Shown here piece after piece: positions 24,408-31,919 of a DNA stretch of 32,491 bases. The notes under the pieces are model-generated. The model worked only from the letters and a program-made list of their open reading frames with translations. It was not told where the DNA came from and did no database searches. The position numbers and the translations under genes are program-made. Numbering within the stretch: position 1 is the stretch's first letter; the number at the start of each line of letters is the position of its first letter. Origin of the DNA: DASUZB01 sp035535495 (GTDB taxonomy: Bacteria; Actinomycetota; CALGFH01); the NCBI GenBank assembly GCA_035535495.1, contig DATLQA010000185.1, positions 1 through 32,491 of the forward strand. The letters are read 5' to 3'.

Positions 24408-25139
24408 TCAGCGGATGTCCATGCGGCTCAGGCGGCGGGTGGCGAACACCAGGGCGAGCAGGGTGACCACCGCGGCCATCACGATGGCGCTGACCGGGCC
24501 GAGGCGGGCCGAAACCGCCGGCCCGTCCTGGGCGGTGACCGCCGCGAGCACGCCCTCGGCGTACCCGCGCACGGCCAGCGACGAGGCCGATGGTGCCACG
24601 CTGACCAGAGCGCCCTCCCACAGCACCGTGTAGACCAGGCCGACCAGCAGCGCACGGCCGATGAACAGGGACAGCAGCAGCCCGAGGGCGCCGTAGACCA
24701 GCGCGCCCACCGTGGTGGCGGCCAGCGAGCCCACCAGCAGGCTGGACGAGCTGCCGGCGCTGCCGGCGATCACCTGGCTGGCGGCCACCAGCGGCAGCAG
24801 CACGACCAGGGCGGCGAGCACGGCGGCGAGGTACTCGGCGGCCAGGATCGCCGCCCGCGGGATCGGCTTGAGCAGCAGGTTGGTGGCGGTGCCGTCGCGC
24901 ACCTCCGCGCCGAGCGCGTGGGTGGCGAACGCCAGGCTGACCACTGGCAACAGCACCGGCAGGACCAGGTTGCGGAACAGGCCGAGGCTGAAGTCGGCCG
25001 CGTCGCCTTCGCCCCGCGCAGCGAACAGCATCGCCGGCAGCAGCAGCGGGATCGCGGTGAGCAGGACGATCACCAGCAGCCGGCGGCCGGACAGGAGCTG
25101 GCCGAGAGCGTGGCGGCAGACCACCCAGGCGCGCCTCAT
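24408..25139 (-). CDS. ABC-2 type permease (fourth gene of exporter operon)
   Basis: A 243-residue membrane protein with about six helices: LVIVLLTAIPLLLPAMLFAA, LFRNLVLPVLLPVVSLAFATHALG, AAVLAALVVLLPLVAA, SLAATTVGALVYGALGLLLSLFIG, and AIVMAAVVTLLALVFATRRL at the end. The segment LGAEVRDGTATNLLLKPIPRAAILAAEY is the ABC-2 coupling region after the second helix. The ATG overlaps the upstream ATPase stop in an ATGA junction. It is the last gene of a four-gene operon, and the substrate is unknown. The convergent membrane-protein gene ends at the adjacent base, so no terminator lies between them. Confidence 0.88.
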   Translation of the reverse strand: MRRAWVVCRHALGQLLSGRRLLVIVLLTAIPLLLPAMLFAARGEGDAADFSLGLFRNLVLPVLLPVVSLAFATHALGAEVRDGTATNLLLKPIPRAAILAAEYLAAVLAALVVLLPLVAASQVIAGSAGSSSSLLVGSLAATTVGALVYGALGLLLSLFIGRALLVGLVYTVLWEGALVSVAPSASSLAVRGYAEGVLAAVTAQDGPAVSARLGPVSAIVMAAVVTLLALVFATRRLSRMDIR

Positions 25140-26068
25140 CGCCGCCCCACCAGGTAGCGGAACACCTGCTCGAGCGACTCGTCGGTGGTGCGTACCTCGC
25201 GCAGGCTCACCCCCTGCTCCTGGGCGAGCCGCGGCAGCTCGGTGGCGAACGCTTCCACCGAGCGGGTGCGCGCCTGCATCCGGTCGCCGTCGACCTCGAC
25301 CGCGACCGTGGTCGGCATGGTGATCAGCCCGGCGGCGAGCTGGCGGGCGCCGGAGGCCTCGACCACCACCGTGCGGGGCTGGTCCGCCATCAGGTCGCGG
25401 ATCGCGTGGAAGTCGCCGGAGGCGGCCAGCCGGCCACCGACCAGCACCAGGATCTGCGTGGCGAGCCGCTCCACCTCGCCGAGGATGTGGCTGGACACCA
25501 GCACCGTCACCCCCGCCTGGCCGAGCGCGCGCACCAGCTCGATGAAGCGGGCCCGCTGGCCAGGGTCCATGCCGGTCATGGGCTCGTCCAGGATCAGCAG
25601 GGAGGGCTGGTGGACGATGGCGCCGGCCACCTTGGTCCGCTGCCGCTCGCCCTTGGACAGGCCGGAGAGGCGGCGTGAGGCCAGCGCCTCCATACCGACC
25701 CTGGCGATGGCCTCGTCGGCTGCTGCCGCCGGATGCTCCAGCCCCTGGAGCTCGGCGTGGAGGCGGGCGTAGGAGCGTACCGTCAGGCGCGGGTAGAGGC
25801 GGTCGCCATCGGGCACCACCCCGATGGCCCGGTAGAGCATGGGGTCGCCGATCAGCGGCCGGCCGAACAGCAGCACCTCGCCCTGGGACGGCTGCAGCAG
25901 GCCGGTGATCGCCTTGAGGGTGGTGGTCTTGCCCGCCCCGTTCGGGCCGAGCAGGCCGGTGATGCCCGGGTACAGCTCGAAGGAGAGGTCGGCGACCGCG
26001 ACCACGTCCCCGTACCACTTGGAGACGTGCCTGAGCTCGACGACCGGGCTCGACGCCGTCTGGTTCAC
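25136..26068 (-). CDS. ABC-2 exporter ATPase (third gene)
   Basis: A 310-residue ATPase partner of the permeases on either side. Walker A GPNGAGKTT, a Q-loop region in which VPDGDRLYPRLT replaces the usual Gln-bearing segment, signature LSKGERQRTKVAGAI, Walker B LLILDEPMTGMDP and H-loop VLVSSHILGEVERL are present. A C-terminal extension (about 225-310) resembles the DUF4162-like tails of lipid/antibiotic exporters. GTG at 26068 overlaps the preceding permease stop (GTGA), and its stop overlaps the next permease (ATGA). The signature LSKGE departs slightly from LSGGQ, as is common in this subfamily. Confidence 0.9.
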   Translation of the reverse strand: MNQTASSPVVELRHVSKWYGDVVAVADLSFELYPGITGLLGPNGAGKTTTLKAITGLLQPSQGEVLLFGRPLIGDPMLYRAIGVVPDGDRLYPRLTVRSYARLHAELQGLEHPAAAADEAIARVGMEALASRRLSGLSKGERQRTKVAGAIVHQPSLLILDEPMTGMDPGQRARFIELVRALGQAGVTVLVSSHILGEVERLATQILVLVGGRLAASGDFHAIRDLMADQPRTVVVEASGARQLAAGLITMPTTVAVEVDGDRMQARTRSVEAFATELPRLAQEQGVSLREVRTTDESLEQVFRYLVGRR

Positions 26069-26958
26069 GGCTGCAGCCTCGCGATCCGCCAGGCCAGCAG
26101 TCCCATCGCCGCCACCGTGAGCACGACCAGCGCGGCCAGGTAGGCGGAGCCGCTGAAGCCCGCCTGCTGGGCCAGGCTGCCGTCGTCGAAGGGCTCGCCG
26201 AAGACCCACTCCACGAACCGGCCGGCCAGGCCCTGCAGCGAGACGAAGGTCAGCCACCGCCTGAGCGGGAGGGTGGGCGGAGCGGTGAAGAACAGGATGT
26301 TGGCCAGCGCGCTGGAGGCCACGAAGGAGCCGATCAGGCCGGCCGTGGCCAGGCTGCGGCGCTCGGCCAGGCTGGCGACGGCCAGGGAGACGGCGGCGTA
26401 GAAGATCGTCAGGACGGTGCCGGCGAACAGGATGCGGCCCAGGTCGCCAAGGTGCTCCCGCAGGTAGGTGGCGGCGCTGGGCGCGGTCAGGGCGTTGCCG
26501 AGGTACAGGATCACCAGCGGCAGCAGCGCGACCAGCCCCATCAGCAGGAGCAGCGCACCGAGCTTGGCGGCCAGGTAGTCGGGCCGGGTCACCGGCCGGG
26601 TGAACACCAGGGCGAGCACGTGCTGACGGCGGTCCGGGCAGAGCAGCTCGGGTGCTGCCGTGGCCGCGAACAGCAGCAGGACCACCGCCACGATCGAGAA
26701 GTAGTCGGCGTACCCGAGGAACTCGCCGGCCGCGTCGCCGACCAGCAGGCGGATGCCGATGAACGCCAGCACCGGTCCGAACGCCGCCACGATCAGGCCG
26801 AACGGCACCACCTTGGTCTTCCAGTTGCGCTTCAGCCCGAGGGCGCGGCGGACGCCGGCCACCAGGATGGCGGTGATGCGGCGCGAGCGGCCCTCCCTGG
26901 GGCCGTCGTAGTGCCGGTAGCCCCGGTCGTAGATGGCGCCGGCCGGCAGCTCGCTCAC
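26065..26958 (-). CDS. ABC-2 type permease (second gene)
   Basis: A 297-residue membrane protein. The start, MSELPAGAIYDRGYRHYDGPREGR, and the following Arg-rich helix are found in actinobacterial ABC-2 permeases. Helices include VPFGLIVAAFGPVLAFIGIRLLV, FSIVAVVLLLFAATAAPELL, LGALLLLMGLVALLPLVILYLG, ILFAGTVLTIFYAAVSLAVASLA and AYLAALVVLTVAAMGLLAWRIA. The ABC-2 signature region is CPDRRQHVLALVFTRPVTRPDYLAAKLGA. GTG at 26958 overlaps the first ATPase's stop by four bases. It is not closely similar to the second permease of the operon, suggesting a heteromeric channel or two exporters made together. Confidence 0.88.
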   Translation of the reverse strand: MSELPAGAIYDRGYRHYDGPREGRSRRITAILVAGVRRALGLKRNWKTKVVPFGLIVAAFGPVLAFIGIRLLVGDAAGEFLGYADYFSIVAVVLLLFAATAAPELLCPDRRQHVLALVFTRPVTRPDYLAAKLGALLLLMGLVALLPLVILYLGNALTAPSAATYLREHLGDLGRILFAGTVLTIFYAAVSLAVASLAERRSLATAGLIGSFVASSALANILFFTAPPTLPLRRWLTFVSLQGLAGRFVEWVFGEPFDDGSLAQQAGFSGSAYLAALVVLTVAAMGLLAWRIARLQP

Positions 26959-27917
26959 GACGCCCTCCCCGCGGGTGTTGGCGCCGGCGCCGGGGGCGGC
27001 TGCTCGGCAGCCGCCGTGGCCTGCAGGCGCAGGAAGGTCTCCTCGAGGCTGGGCGCCTTCGGCACCAGCCGGCGCAGGGGCCAGCCCTTGCCGGCGGCCA
27101 GGTCGCGGATCAGGTCGGCGGCGTCATCCCGGCCCTGCACGTGCAGCTCGTCCCCGGCCTGCCTGACCTCCAGGCCGGCGCCGGCCAGCGCGTCCCGGAC
27201 GGCATGGCCGTTGTCGCCGAGCTGCACGCCGAAGCCGGGCGAGGCGGTGCCCGCCGCCTCCACGATCGAGCCCTGCAGGAGCACCTGGCCGGCGTGGACC
27301 ATGATGACGTGGTCGCAGACCCGCTCGACGTCGCCGAGCAGGTGGGTGGAGACCAGTACGTCAACGCTCAGCTCGGCTCGGATGCGCTTGATCAGCTCCA
27401 GCATGTCCTCGCGGCCCTGCGGGTCCATGCCGTCGGTGGGCTCGTCGAGCAGCAGCATGCTCGGGTCGTGGACCAGGGCGGCGGCCAGCTTGACGCGCTG
27501 CTGCATGCCGGTGGAGAAGCCGCCGACGGCACGATAGCGCTCCTCCTCCAGGCCGACCTGGTAGCAGATCTCGCTGGCGCGCTCGCGGGCCTGCCGTGGC
27601 GGTAGGCCGCCGAGCTGGGCCATGAACGCCACGAAGTCGGCGGCGGTCACGTCACCCGGCAGGCACGGGCCCTCGGGGAGGTAGCCGACCGCCTGGCGCA
27701 CGGCCAGCGGGTCGGCCGCCACGTCGTGGCCGAGCACGCTGGCCGACCCCTCGTCCGGCCTGAGCAGGCCGAGCAGGAGCTTGATGAGGGTGGACTTGCC
27801 GGCTCCGTTGGAGCCCACCAGGCCGGTGCAGCCGGACTGGACCGCCACGTCGACGCCTCGCAGGGCCAGCACCGAGCCGTAGCGCTTGCTGAGGCTGCGG
27901 GCCTCCGCGACGGGCAC
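26955..27917 (-). CDS. ABC-2 exporter ATPase (first gene)
   Basis: A 320-residue ATPase. Motifs are Walker A GSNGAGKST, Q-loop-region YLPEGPCLPGDVT, signature FSTGMQQRVKLAAAL, Walker B MLLLDEPTDGMDP and H-loop VLVSTHLLGDVERVC. The C-terminal tail (about 215-320) is Pro/Ala-rich at the end. GTG at 27917 is chosen because GGAGGT lies nine bases upstream; an in-frame GTG at 27950 would extend it by 11 residues. It opens an operon in which all four genes overlap by four bases. The Q-loop residue in YLPEG replaces the usual Gln by Glu, also seen in related ABC-2 ATPases. Confidence 0.9.
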   Translation of the reverse strand: MPVAEARSLSKRYGSVLALRGVDVAVQSGCTGLVGSNGAGKSTLIKLLLGLLRPDEGSASVLGHDVAADPLAVRQAVGYLPEGPCLPGDVTAADFVAFMAQLGGLPPRQARERASEICYQVGLEEERYRAVGGFSTGMQQRVKLAAALVHDPSMLLLDEPTDGMDPQGREDMLELIKRIRAELSVDVLVSTHLLGDVERVCDHVIMVHAGQVLLQGSIVEAAGTASPGFGVQLGDNGHAVRDALAGAGLEVRQAGDELHVQGRDDAADLIRDLAAGKGWPLRRLVPKAPSLEETFLRLQATAAAEQPPPAPAPTPAGRAS

Positions 27918-28005
27918 CTGCGACAGACCTCCACGGTCGGGAGCGGGCACGGACGGCCGCCACCTTCCCAGCCCCCTGGAAGAAGGTCAAGCAGCCTCCT
28001 ACCAC

Positions 28006-28022
28006 GGTATCCGAATCGGTAT
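28006..28022. promoter_or_regulatory. GGTAT-N7-GGTAT motif in a divergent promoter region
   Basis: GGTATCCGAATCGGTAT contains a direct GGTAT repeat 12 bases apart and an imperfect inverted repeat centred on CCGAATCGG. It is the only marked symmetry in the 224-base gap between the ABC exporter operon and the secreted-protein gene. A TAAGCT -10-like box for the rightward gene lies at 28064-28069. Confidence 0.25.
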
Positions 28023-28141
28023 TGACTGGTGGGCTCCTGTGGAAGGTTTTCCTCGGGAGGTCCTAAGCTGTGCGCCGTTCTTTCCGATCGAGTCGTTCGA
28101 GAACCCCTCACCGGCACCGCTCACGGATGGAGGTCGACCGC

Positions 28142-28900
28142 TTGCGCCGTCTTGCGCCCTTGCTCGCCCTTGCCCTGCTCGCCGGCGGCCTCGCCATGGC
28201 CGTCCCGGCGACCCGCGCCGACGCCGCCTGCGCCGCCACCAACGCCCGCGCGATCTCGGGAAGCGTCCGCGGGTCCGACGGCCGCGCGGCCAACGTGTTC
28301 ATCGGCCTCGACGTGCACGACAGCGCCGGCCGTCACATCCAGCTGAACGGCTGCCCAGGCGGCCGGGGCTACACCACCCACGTGCACATCAACCGCGGCC
28401 TGCCACCGACGGGCGGATCCGGCCAGGTCAGCTGGCAGGTCCGCCTGCCCGCCAACGCCGCGTCGGCGTGGATCGAGACCTACCCCAAGAACTCCACCGG
28501 CACGACCGACACCCGCTACTACGGCGGCTCGATGCGCCGCAAGGTGCACATCGCTCCCGGGATCAACCTGCGCCTGCCAGTCGTCTGCGGCCAGTCCGGC
28601 GGCCTCACCGGCGGCGTGCACGGCTACGTCACCCTGCACGGTCAGCGCATCAAGCCCAGCCGCGCGATCGCCTGGTCGACCTACCCGGACACCGACCCGC
28701 GGACGAAGATCCTCGGCTTCGCCATCGGCAGCGGCGCCGACAACGGCTTCTACAGCGTCTACAAGCTCGCCCGCAACCAGCGCTACGACGTCCGCGTGAC
28801 CGTGACCAGCCCCACCAGCGGCCGCACCGCCACCAAGCGCGTCACCGGCGTCCTGGTCAAGGGCACCTGCCAGAACACCCCGCTGAACTTCAAGTTCTGA
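28142..28900 (+). CDS. secreted protein of unknown function, two beta-rich repeats
   Basis: A 252-residue protein of no recognised family. A signal peptide (MRRLAPLLALALLAGGLAMAVPATRADA) is followed by two segments of similar style. SGSVRGSDGRAANVFIGLDVHDSAGRHIQ... (about residues 37-140) and GGVHGYVTLHGQRIKPSRAIAWSTYP... (about 162-250) both look like the start of carboxypeptidase-regulatory-like beta-sandwiches. Four Cys occur in the mature part (near 31, 68, 154 and 245), suggesting disulfides. TTG at 28142 is preferred because GGAGGT lies seven bases upstream and the signal peptide begins there; ATG at 28127 is the alternative and would place GGAGGT inside the gene. A strong terminator follows, so it is monocistronic. 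Confidence 0.78.
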   Translation: MRRLAPLLALALLAGGLAMAVPATRADAACAATNARAISGSVRGSDGRAANVFIGLDVHDSAGRHIQLNGCPGGRGYTTHVHINRGLPPTGGSGQVSWQVRLPANAASAWIETYPKNSTGTTDTRYYGGSMRRKVHIAPGINLRLPVVCGQSGGLTGGVHGYVTLHGQRIKPSRAIAWSTYPDTDPRTKILGFAIGSGADNGFYSVYKLARNQRYDVRVTVTSPTSGRTATKRVTGVLVKGTCQNTPLNFKF

Positions 28901-28904
28901 TTGA

Positions 28905-28938
28905 TTCGGGGGGGAGCCCGAGACAGCTCCCCCCCGAA
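28905..28938 (+). terminator. terminator after the secreted-protein gene
   Basis: TTCGGGGGGGAGC (28905-28917) pairs perfectly with GCTCCCCCCCGAA (28926-28938): 13 base pairs with an eight-base loop, four bases after the stop. Confidence 0.85.
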
Positions 28939-29014
28939 CCCCCCATCGGGCACTTTGCCGGGATCCCGTGGGGCCGGCACCGCCGGGAGCGGATCGTCCC
29001 GGCAGCCGCCGTCG

Positions 29015-29171
29015 CCCTGCCTGCGGGGCAGTCGTAGTTCCTACCGAACACGAAGCCCGCACCACGGTCCTCAGCCGCCCGCCACGATGGGGCACCGTCC
29101 GCGCCCCAGTTCAACGAGCCGTACCGTCCGCCAAAGCCTTCACAGTCACCCTGCCTGCGGGGCAGTAGTAG
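29015..29171 (+). repeat. composite repeat with near-identical 23-base ends
   Basis: Two direct copies of a 23-base motif (29015-29037 and 29149-29171) differ at one base and lie 134 bases apart. Each contains CTGCC-TGCGG-GGCAG, a small hairpin. The interior carries AACACGA (29047), CCTCAGCC (29069), ATGGGG (29086) and TTCAACGAGCCG (29110-29121), matched in order at 15411-15482. The right end is also homologous to 10913-10961. No ORF or transposase is present. It resembles a small non-autonomous element or a REP-like cluster. Confidence 0.6.
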
Positions 29172-29174
29172 CCT
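29154..29174 (+). promoter_or_regulatory. repeat-borne promoter of the AcuC-like gene
   Basis: The right-hand repeat end CCTGCGGGGCAGTAGTA runs directly into TAGCCT (29169-29174), a TAnnnT -10 box, 32 bases before the GTG. The proline dehydrogenase promoter has the same 17 bases in the same position relative to its TACGCT box. Confidence 0.55.
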
Positions 29175-29206
29175 GACGGCATGTGCGATCGCGGTCAGGA
29201 GGGTTC

Positions 29207-30361
29207 GTGCCCGGCCCGGTGACCGTCGTCTGGGACGAGGAGCTGGGCGCCTACGACTTCGGCCCTGAGCATCCCCTGCGGCCGGAGCGGGTGCGGCTCA
29301 CCATCGCCTTGGCGCGCGCCACCGGGCTCCTCGACCGCGCCCGGCTGATCGAACCGGCGCGGCTGTCAGGCACCGACCTCGCCCGCGTCCACACCCTCGA
29401 CTACCTCGCCACCGTCAAGGCGTGCGGCGAGGACGGGCACGCCGCGCCCGGCTGCGGGCTGGGGCCGGGCGACACCCCGTCGTTCGTCGGCATCCACGAC
29501 GCCTCGGTCCGGGTCTGCGGCGCCACCGTCGCCGCCGCCGACGCGATCCTGCACGGCCAGGCGCAGCACGCCTTCTCGCCCGCCGGCGGCCTGCACCACG
29601 CCATGGCCGACCGCGCCTCCGGCTTCTGCGTCTACAACGACCCTGCCGTCGCCATTGCCTGGCTGCTCGACCAGGGCATGCGCCGGATCGCCTACGTGGA
29701 CGTCGACGTCCACCACGGCGACGGGGTGGAGGCGATCTTCGCCGCCGACCCGCGCGTGCTCACCATCTCCCTGCACGAGTCCGGCCGCTACCTGTTCCCC
29801 GGCACCGGCTTCCCCGACGAGATCGGCGAAGGCGACGCCAAGGGCACGATCGCCAACCTCCCCCTCCCCCCATACACCACCGACGACCTCTACCTGGCCA
29901 CCTTCGACGCGCTGGTGCCGGCGCTGGTGCGCGCGTTCGAGCCCGAGATCCTGGTGTCCCAGCTCGGCTGCGACACCCACTACACCGACCCGCTCGCCCA
30001 CCTCGCCCTCACCACCGGGGCCTACCGGCAGCTCGCCGTCCGCCTTCACGACCTCGCCCACACCGTCACCCAGGGCCGCTGGCTGGCCACTGGCGGGGGC
30101 GGCTACCAGTGGGCGTCGGTCGTCCCCCGCGCCTGGTGCGGCTACCTCGCCGAGATGGTCGGCGCCGACCTGCCCGACCAGCTCCCCGAGGCCTACCGCG
30201 ACGAGGCCGCCAGCCGCTTCGGCGCCGACCTCGACCCCGAGATGGCCGACGACGTGGTCGCCCTCGCCACCGACCACCGCGGCCGCGTCGAGGGCCAGGT
30301 CGCCGCCGCCCTCGACACCCTGCGCCACAACCTCTTCCCGTTGCATGGCCTCCGGGCCTGA
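29207..30361 (+). CDS. acuC: AcuC-like histone-deacetylase-family amidohydrolase
   Basis: Zinc-dependent lysine deacetylase-family protein, 384 residues. Active-site segments are FSPAGGLHHAMADRASGFCVYND (tandem His), YVDVDVHHGDGVEAIF (zinc ligands Asp and His), LHESGRYLFPGTGFPDEIGEG, SQLGCDTHYTDPLAHLALTT (third zinc ligand Asp) and ATGGGGYQW. In Bacillus, AcuC-type enzymes deacetylate acetyl-CoA synthetase. No synthetase or acetyltransferase gene is in this window, so the substrate is inferred. GTG at 29207 follows AGGAGGG; an upstream in-frame GTG at 29183 would make the ribosome site coding. Its stop overlaps a terminator hairpin. Confidence 0.9.
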   Translation: MPGPVTVVWDEELGAYDFGPEHPLRPERVRLTIALARATGLLDRARLIEPARLSGTDLARVHTLDYLATVKACGEDGHAAPGCGLGPGDTPSFVGIHDASVRVCGATVAAADAILHGQAQHAFSPAGGLHHAMADRASGFCVYNDPAVAIAWLLDQGMRRIAYVDVDVHHGDGVEAIFAADPRVLTISLHESGRYLFPGTGFPDEIGEGDAKGTIANLPLPPYTTDDLYLATFDALVPALVRAFEPEILVSQLGCDTHYTDPLAHLALTTGAYRQLAVRLHDLAHTVTQGRWLATGGGGYQWASVVPRAWCGYLAEMVGADLPDQLPEAYRDEAASRFGADLDPEMADDVVALATDHRGRVEGQVAAALDTLRHNLFPLHGLRA

Positions 30362-30379
30362 CCCGGACCGCGGGTCAGG
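30357..30379. terminator. hairpin between convergent AcuC-like and glycosyltransferase genes
   Basis: CCTGACCCG (30357-30365) pairs perfectly with CGGGTCAGG (30371-30379) around GACCG. It includes the AcuC-like stop codon and lies 28 bases beyond the convergent glycosyltransferase stop, so it could serve both. Confidence 0.6.
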
Positions 30380-30407
30380 AGGCAACGGCGAAGCAGCATC
30401 CGTGGGG

Positions 30408-31919
30408 TTACGACAGCGCGGCCGACTCGGCAGCTGAGTTGTTGACCAGATCTGGAGAGGCGTCCAGGACCTGATCGGCCGCGTCGGTGCCACGAGCGAA
30501 CCTGACCTCAAAGGTGTCGGTCGGAAGGTCGACCGGGAGTCCGTCGCCATGTCGCCATATCTGGCTGACCTGTAGAGCCGACCCGAGCCAATGTAGCGGC
30601 ATACGGGCAAGCCAGTCGCGAGCCGCCCGACCGAGCGCGACACCACCACGCCAAACTCGATGGCTTGCCGCGACCCAGCCGGCTGGCAGAGGCCGGTCGC
30701 GGCGCGTACCCCAGCGGGTGTCGCCCAGTGTGCACAGGGCCCAGATGCGAGCTGGGATGAGCAACCCGGCGTAGATCACCCCGTAGAGCAGTGAGAATCC
30801 CAGCTTCCGTGTCTGCCAGACACCAAGGAGCCAATGAGTCAAGACCATGCCAACGAAAACGGCGGCGTCACGCGGCAAGGTGCCGCTCTGCCCGACAGTG
30901 TCGAGCGCAGTAAGAACCAACGCGGCCGGGAGCATCAGCGGCAGCAGGAGCCGAGCCGCAACGTCCAATGCCAGGTAGGGCGGACGTCGCATGAGCAGCG
31001 GGATGATCCACCAGAGTTCCCGGTAGAAGCTCCGGTTCCAACGGAGCTGTTGACGGACATAGCGCACGATAGTGTCGGGAACGGATGTCGTGGCCTTGGC
31101 CCAGGGCTGGTAGAGCGATCGGTATCTCTTGGCCAGGATGCGCGTAGTCAAGTGAAGATCCTCGCCCCAGGTGCATGGGACCCCGGCGAACGTCTGGGCA
31201 AGATATCGGGGCCAAACCTCGCGCATCGCGCTGCGCCGGTACATGGCGAACGACCCAGAGCAGCAGAGCACCGAGTCGAAGTAGCTCTGAGCGGCCCGCT
31301 CGTGCGCGAACAGGATCTCGTAACGGCTGTCCACCAGGGCCGTCAGCCAGTTCGTGCCTCTGTTCGAGGCGCGCACGTCGCCTGTTGCCATGCCCACCTT
31401 GGGATCGCTGAACGAGGCTGCGAGGATCGCGATCCCGTCCTCCGATACGACGGTGTCGCTGTCAATGCTGACGACCAACTCGCCATCGCTGCGGTACACG
31501 GCCTCGTCCTGAGCGAGGCGCTTGCCGAGGTTGCGAGGCAGCATGAGGACTTGCCACCCAGGCCGTATCCGATACCGGTCATAGACGGGGAGCAGCGCCG
31601 CTCTGTTTGACGATCCGTCATCGACGATCCACACGCGCAGTTCACCGTCGTACCGCTGGCCTGCCAACGACTCCAAGCATCGCTCGAACGACTCGGGTGG
31701 TTCGTTGAAACACGTAACCACAACGTCAATGCTTGGGTGGTACTCCGATCTGCCTCTCACATCCCATCTGTCTGCGTCGTACCGATGCCTGAGGGCGAAG
31801 CGCCGTTGCAGGATCGTCGCAGCCGTGGACAGGAGGACGTACATGGCGGCCGTGACGAGGAGACCGATACCAGGCCCAGCAGCGACCTTCAGCATCAGAA
31901 CGCCGCCTACCGCCCCCAT
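30408..31919 (-). CDS. HAS/NodC-like processive family 2 glycosyltransferase
   Basis: Membrane polysaccharide synthase of 503 residues, expected to polymerise and possibly extrude a beta-linked glycan. An N-terminal helix (GIGLLVTAAMYVLLSTAATIL) precedes the GT-A domain: VVVTCFNEPPESFERCLESL, VDDGSSN, the DxD motif SIDSDTVV, GSFAMYRRSA, the catalytic-base region TWGEDLHLT, and the processivity motif RQQLRWNRSFYRELWW (QxxRW). The C-terminal helices are LLLPLMLPAALVLTALDTV, AVFVGMVLTHWLLGVW and LLYGVIYAGLLIPARIWAL. The RQQxRWxxSFxRE pattern resembles hyaluronan synthases and NodC, but the product cannot be assigned. ATG at 31919 follows AGAGAGG. Base composition is visibly lower in GC than the neighbours, suggesting recent acquisition. 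Confidence 0.88.
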   Translation of the reverse strand: MGAVGGVLMLKVAAGPGIGLLVTAAMYVLLSTAATILQRRFALRHRYDADRWDVRGRSEYHPSIDVVVTCFNEPPESFERCLESLAGQRYDGELRVWIVDDGSSNRAALLPVYDRYRIRPGWQVLMLPRNLGKRLAQDEAVYRSDGELVVSIDSDTVVSEDGIAILAASFSDPKVGMATGDVRASNRGTNWLTALVDSRYEILFAHERAAQSYFDSVLCCSGSFAMYRRSAMREVWPRYLAQTFAGVPCTWGEDLHLTTRILAKRYRSLYQPWAKATTSVPDTIVRYVRQQLRWNRSFYRELWWIIPLLMRRPPYLALDVAARLLLPLMLPAALVLTALDTVGQSGTLPRDAAVFVGMVLTHWLLGVWQTRKLGFSLLYGVIYAGLLIPARIWALCTLGDTRWGTRRDRPLPAGWVAASHRVWRGGVALGRAARDWLARMPLHWLGSALQVSQIWRHGDGLPVDLPTDTFEVRFARGTDAADQVLDASPDLVNNSAAESAALS

